DNA of 8,368 nucleotides from JACCYI01 sp036389195 (GTDB lineage: Bacteria > Actinomycetota > Thermoleophilia > Solirubrobacterales > Solirubrobacteraceae). The position numbers and the translations under genes are program-made. The notes under the pieces were generated by a model. That model had not been told where the DNA came from, did no database searches, and saw only the letters and a list, made by a program, of their open reading frames with translations. This document shows positions 4,954-8,368 of this stretch, in pieces. Location of the stretch: assembly GCA_036389195.1 (NCBI GenBank), contig DASVQH010000338.1, forward strand, positions 1 to 8,368. Reading direction: 5' to 3'. How positions within the stretch are numbered: position 1 is the first letter of the stretch; every line of letters starts with the position of its first letter.

Positions 4954-7900
4954 GTGGGCGCCGGTACCCACATCCAGCTCTGCGGCCCGCTCCGGGTCCG
5001 CTGGCAGGGTGAGCCGATCGAGCGGGCGCTGCGCGGCCGCCAGGGCCGCCTGCTGTTCGCCTACCTCGTGCTCGCGCGCCAGCGCGCGGCGCGGCGCGAC
5101 GAGCTCGTCGCCGCCGTGTGGCCGGACGAAGCCGCGCCCGGAGGCGGCGAGGGCCACCTCGCGCCGCTGCTCTCGCGCCTGCGCCGGCTGGTCGGCCCCG
5201 AGCACCTCCCGGGGCGCAGCGAGCTGCGGCTGCTCCTGCCCGAGGACGCCGTCGTCGACTGGGAGGCCGCGCACGCGGCGGTCGAGCAGGCGCGCGCGGC
5301 GCTGGGCGCCGGGGACGGGCAGGCGGCGTGGGAGCTCGCCCGCGACGCGCTCGACGTCGCCGACCGCGGCCTGCTCCCGGAGCTGCAGGCGCCCTGGCTC
5401 GACGAGCGCCGGTCCGAGCTGACCGACCTGCAGGTGGCCGCGCTCGAGCTGGCCGCGCGCGGCGGCGCGTCGCTCGGCGGCGTCGAGCTGCTGGCGGCCG
5501 AGCAGGCGGCGCGCCGCGCGGTCGAGGCGGCGCCGTTCCGGGAGTCGACGCGCGCGGCGGCGATGCAGGTGCTGCGCGCCCAGGGCAACGTCTCCGAGGC
5601 GCTGCGGGTCTACGAGGACCTGCGCACGCTGCTGCGCGAGGAGCTGGGGACGACGCCCGGGCCGGAGCTCGTCGCCCTGCACCAGGCGCTGCTGGCCGAC
5701 CTCGACCGCCGGCCCGCCCCCGGCCCGACGGAACCCGCCCCGGCGCCGCGCCCGCCCGCGCTGCCCGGGCTCGTCGAGCGCGAGCGCGAGCTGGCCGAGC
5801 TCGCCGCCCTGCTCGCGGAGGCGCGCGCCGGCCAGGGCCGGGTCGCCCTGATCGAGGGCCCCGCCGGGGTCGGCAAGACGCGGCTGCTGGCCGAGGCGCG
5901 CCGCCGCGCCGGGCCCGACGCCGTCGCGCTCGGTGCGCGAGCGGGCGAGCTGGAGCGCGACTTCCCGTTCGGCGTCGTGCGCCAGCTGTTCGAGGGCCAG
6001 CTCGCCGAGCCCGGCCGGGCGGCGGCGCTGCTCGGCGGCTCGGCGGCGCCCGCGGCGGCGATCTTCGGGGCCGGCGAGCACGCCGGCGGCACCTCGCGTG
6101 CGGCCGCCGGCGAGGCCGACTTCGCCGTCCTGCACGGGCTCTACTGGCTGACGCTCAACCTCGCCGCGGAGCGCCCCGTGGTGCTCGCGGTCGACGACCT
6201 GCAGTGGGCCGACCGCCCGTCGCTGCGCTTCCTGGCCTACCTCGTGCGGCGGCTGGAGGGCATGCCGATCCTCGTCGCGACGACCCTGCGCACCGGCGAG
6301 CCCGCCGCCGACCCGACCCTCCTCGACGAGATCCTCCACGACCCCGGGACGGTGGCGATCCGGCCGGGGACGCTCAGCCTCGGCGCGGCGCGCGTCGTCG
6401 TCCGCGCCGCCCTCGGGGCCGAGGCCGACGAGGCCTTCTGCGCCGCCTGCCACGAGACGACCGGCGGCAACCCGCTGCTCCTGCGCCAGCTGATCGCCGC
6501 GCTGGAGGCCGACGGCGTCCGCCCGACCGCCGCCGGCGTGCCGGCCGTCCGGGAGATCGGGCCGCGCGCGGTCTCGCGCACGATCGGGCTGCGCCTGGCG
6601 CGCATGTCCGCCGACGCGGTGGCCGCCGCGCGCGCCGTCGCGGTCCTCGGCGAGCGCGCCGAGCTGCCCGCCGTCGCGGCGCTCGCGAGGCTGCCCGAGG
6701 ACGTCGCCGCCCGGGCGGTCGCCGCGCTCTCGCGCGCGGAGATCCTGCGGGCCGAGCCGCCGCTGGGCTTCGTGCATCCGCTGGTGCGCGACGCGGTCTA
6801 CCGCGCGCTGCCGCCCGGGGAACGCGAGCTGCAGCACGCGCGCGCCGCCCGCGTGCTGGCCGAGGCGGGGGCCGCGGACGACGTCGTCGCGGTGCACCTC
6901 GTCCTCGCGCCGCGTCGCGGGGACGCCTGGGCGGCCGGCGTGCTGCACCGCGCCGGGACCCGGGCGGCGCGCCAGGGCGCCTCCGACAGCGCCGTCGCGC
7001 TCCTGCGCCGGGCGCTGGAGGAGCCGCCCGCGCCCGCCGACCGCACCCGCCTCCTGTTCGAGCTGGGCCTCACCGAGCGCCTGGTCGACGGCTTCGCCGC
7101 CTACCGGCACCTCGCCGAGGTCTACCCCGCGCTCGCCGACCCCGCCGACCGCGCCGTGGCCGCCTACGCCCGCGGCTGGATCGGCTACTTCGTCGACGAC
7201 CCGCAGGAGACCATGGAGCTCTGCCTGCAGGCGGCGGCCGAGCAACCGGCCGACCGGGCCGACGCGCGGCACGCGCTGGAGGCGATGGCGCTGGTCACCG
7301 CGCTCGGCCACGGCGTGGCGCTGCCCGGCCTCCAGGAGCGGATCGCCGCGGTCTTCGACGATCCTCCCGAAGGCGACGGCGGCGCGAAGATGCTCGCGGC
7401 GGCCGCCGCGTGGGGTCGCTTCGTCCTCGGGGGCTCCGCGGACGAGTGCGCCGGGCTCGCGCTGCGAGCGGTCGAAGGTCCGGAGCTGCTCAGCGTCGAC
7501 GACGGCTTCGCGTACAACGTGGCGATGGTCGTCATGGCGCTCGCCGACCGGCCCGAGACGCTGAGCGCGTGGGATCGGGCGCTGGTCGAGGCCCACCGGC
7601 GCGGCAACATGTTCCTCACCCTCACCGTGCACATGTGGCGCGGGTGGGCGCTGATGCGGCGCGGCGAGCTGGCCGAGGCCGAGCGGCTGATGCGCGAGGG
7701 CATCCACGAGATGGCCCTGTGGGGCTCCGAAGCGCTCGCGGGCTATCCCGCGTCCTTCCTGATCACGCTGCGACTCGAGCGCGGCGACCTCGCCGATGCG
7801 CGCGCGGCGCTCGATGCGGGCGGCCGCCAGCCGCCGGGGAGCGAGGCCGAGCGCTTCCTGCAGACCGCCCACTGCGAGCTGCTGCTCGCCGAGGGCCGCG

Positions 7901-8368
7901 CCGAGGAGGCGCTGGCGCTCGCCGAGCGGGTGCGCGCGGCGAGCCAGCGCGTGCGCAGCGCGGGCTGGGCGTCCTGGCGGCCGCCGCTGGCGCGGGCGCT
8001 GGCGGCGGTCGGGCGAGGCGAGGAGGCGGTGGCGCTCGCGGATGAGGAGCTGGACGCGGCGCGCGCGTGGGGCGCGCCGAGCGTCGTCGGGCGCGCCCTG
8101 CGCGAGGCCGGCGAGCTGCGCGGGGACGCCGCGCAGCTCGCGGAGGCGGTCGCGGTGCTCGAGCGCTCGCCGGCGCGGCTCGAGCACGCGCGCTCCCTGT
8201 GCGAGCTGGGTGGGGCCCTGCGACGCGCCGGGCGTGCACGAGCGGCGCAGGACCCGCTGCGACGCGCCCTCGATCAGGCGGCGCGGTGCGGCGCCGAGGC
8301 GCTCGCGGCGCGTGCTCTGGAGGAGCTCAAGGCCGCGGGCGCTCGGCCCCGCCGCGACGTTCTGAGCG
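4954..8368 (+). CDS. Large SARP/LAL-type regulator: winged helix-BTAD-AAA ATPase-TPR (C-terminus off window)
   Basis: From GTG 4954 the frame is open for 1138 residues to the window edge, so the 3' end is missing. Residues 6-95 resemble the OmpR/SARP winged helix (LCGPLRVRWQG, LLFAYLVLARQRAARRDELVAAVWPDE, LLSRLRRLVG). Residues about 102-248 form a BTAD domain ending LREELGTTPGPELVALHQALL. A Pro-rich linker (253-270) leads to an AAA/STAND ATPase with Walker A GPAGVGKT (302-309) and Walker B VLAVDDLQWAD (410-420). GGNPLLL (504-510) and FVHPLVRDAVY (606-616) are typical of LAL regulators (MalT-like, LuxR family). The remainder to about 1130 is Ala/Leu/Glu-rich helical repeat of TPR type. The last visible residues, ARPRRDVLS, resemble the segment just before the LuxR HTH in such proteins. 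STAND regulators switch on ATP binding and a ligand or protein signal. Targets are unknown; the divergent cyclase gene is the nearest candidate. Codon use matches the neighbours, with no break or frameshift. Confidence 0.9.
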   Translation, partial: MGAGTHIQLCGPLRVRWQGEPIERALRGRQGRLLFAYLVLARQRAARRDELVAAVWPDEAAPGGGEGHLAPLLSRLRRLVGPEHLPGRSELRLLLPEDAVVDWEAAHAAVEQARAALGAGDGQAAWELARDALDVADRGLLPELQAPWLDERRSELTDLQVAALELAARGGASLGGVELLAAEQAARRAVEAAPFRESTRAAAMQVLRAQGNVSEALRVYEDLRTLLREELGTTPGPELVALHQALLADLDRRPAPGPTEPAPAPRPPALPGLVERERELAELAALLAEARAGQGRVALIEGPAGVGKTRLLAEARRRAGPDAVALGARAGELERDFPFGVVRQLFEGQLAEPGRAAALLGGSAAPAAAIFGAGEHAGGTSRAAAGEADFAVLHGLYWLTLNLAAERPVVLAVDDLQWADRPSLRFLAYLVRRLEGMPILVATTLRTGEPAADPTLLDEILHDPGTVAIRPGTLSLGAARVVVRAALGAEADEAFCAACHETTGGNPLLLRQLIAALEADGVRPTAAGVPAVREIGPRAVSRTIGLRLARMSADAVAAARAVAVLGERAELPAVAALARLPEDVAARAVAALSRAEILRAEPPLGFVHPLVRDAVYRALPPGERELQHARAARVLAEAGAADDVVAVHLVLAPRRGDAWAAGVLHRAGTRAARQGASDSAVALLRRALEEPPAPADRTRLLFELGLTERLVDGFAAYRHLAEVYPALADPADRAVAAYARGWIGYFVDDPQETMELCLQAAAEQPADRADARHALEAMALVTALGHGVALPGLQERIAAVFDDPPEGDGGAKMLAAAAAWGRFVLGGSADECAGLALRAVEGPELLSVDDGFAYNVAMVVMALADRPETLSAWDRALVEAHRRGNMFLTLTVHMWRGWALMRRGELAEAERLMREGIHEMALWGSEALAGYPASFLITLRLERGDLADARAALDAGGRQPPGSEAERFLQTAHCELLLAEGRAEEALALAERVRAASQRVRSAGWASWRPPLARALAAVGRGEEAVALADEELDAARAWGAPSVVGRALREAGELRGDAAQLAEAVAVLERSPARLEHARSLCELGGALRRAGRARAAQDPLRRALDQAARCGAEALAARALEELKAAGARPRRDVLS

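Noticed and set aside
3420..4973. A 517-codon minus-strand frame spanning the cyclase gene and the small genes
   Set aside because: It is out of frame with the cyclase, is Arg/Pro-rich, and crosses the terminator and several gene boundaries.
5118..8045. A 975-codon plus-strand frame inside the regulator
   Set aside because: Arg/Ala/Pro low-complexity translation in a shifted frame; the true frame with conserved motifs runs through the same region without a break.
4837..8187. A 1116-codon open frame antisense to the large regulator
   Set aside because: Its translation is Arg/Gly/Ala/Gln/His-rich with no domain motif. The opposite strand has Walker A/B and SARP/LAL signatures, and long antisense frames arise from extreme GC3 bias.

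Overview
This is a very GC-rich window with almost exclusively G/C third codon positions. The gene content suggests a high-GC Gram-positive actinobacterium, most likely of the Thermoleophilia/Solirubrobacterales type (inference). The supporting traits are a SnoaL-plus-tandem-GAF sensor, a Sec-exported RTX-repeat protein with lineage-style Ig-like C-terminal repeats, a large SARP/LAL-type regulator, and several start codons that sit directly behind TANNNT -10 boxes, as in leaderless transcripts. No rRNA, tRNA, CRISPR array, insertion sequence, attachment site or origin was seen.

Layout. Minus strand, 1-1276: the N-terminal 425 residues of a SnoaL-GAF-GAF signalling protein whose C-terminus lies off the left edge. 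Minus strand, 1321-3423: a 700-residue secreted protein with a signal peptide, about 26 RTX-type Gly/Asp repeats in two duplicated halves, and three tandem repeats of about 122 residues. Plus strand, 3479-3745: a small two-helix membrane protein, divergent from the RTX gene across a 55-bp promoter region. Plus strand, 3783-3911: a 42-codon small gene whose last codons and stop are built into a perfect 16-bp inverted repeat, a likely bidirectional terminator. Minus strand, 3935-4876: a secreted cyclase/kynurenine-formamidase-like hydrolase, convergent with the small gene. Plus strand, 4954 to the right edge: a giant regulator with a SARP-like winged helix, BTAD, AAA ATPase and TPR-like region, cut just before the point where a LuxR-type HTH would be expected.

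How the genes relate. The two exported proteins and the small membrane protein suggest cell-envelope or extracellular functions. The regulator and the cyclase are divergent with a 77-bp spacer, so the regulator could control the cyclase, but nothing in the sequence proves this. There is no clear operon: each gene appears to have its own promoter. Gaps between genes are all under 80 bp, and no stretch over 300 bases lacks a gene. The many other long open frames, including kilobase-scale antisense ones, are artefacts of the high GC content.
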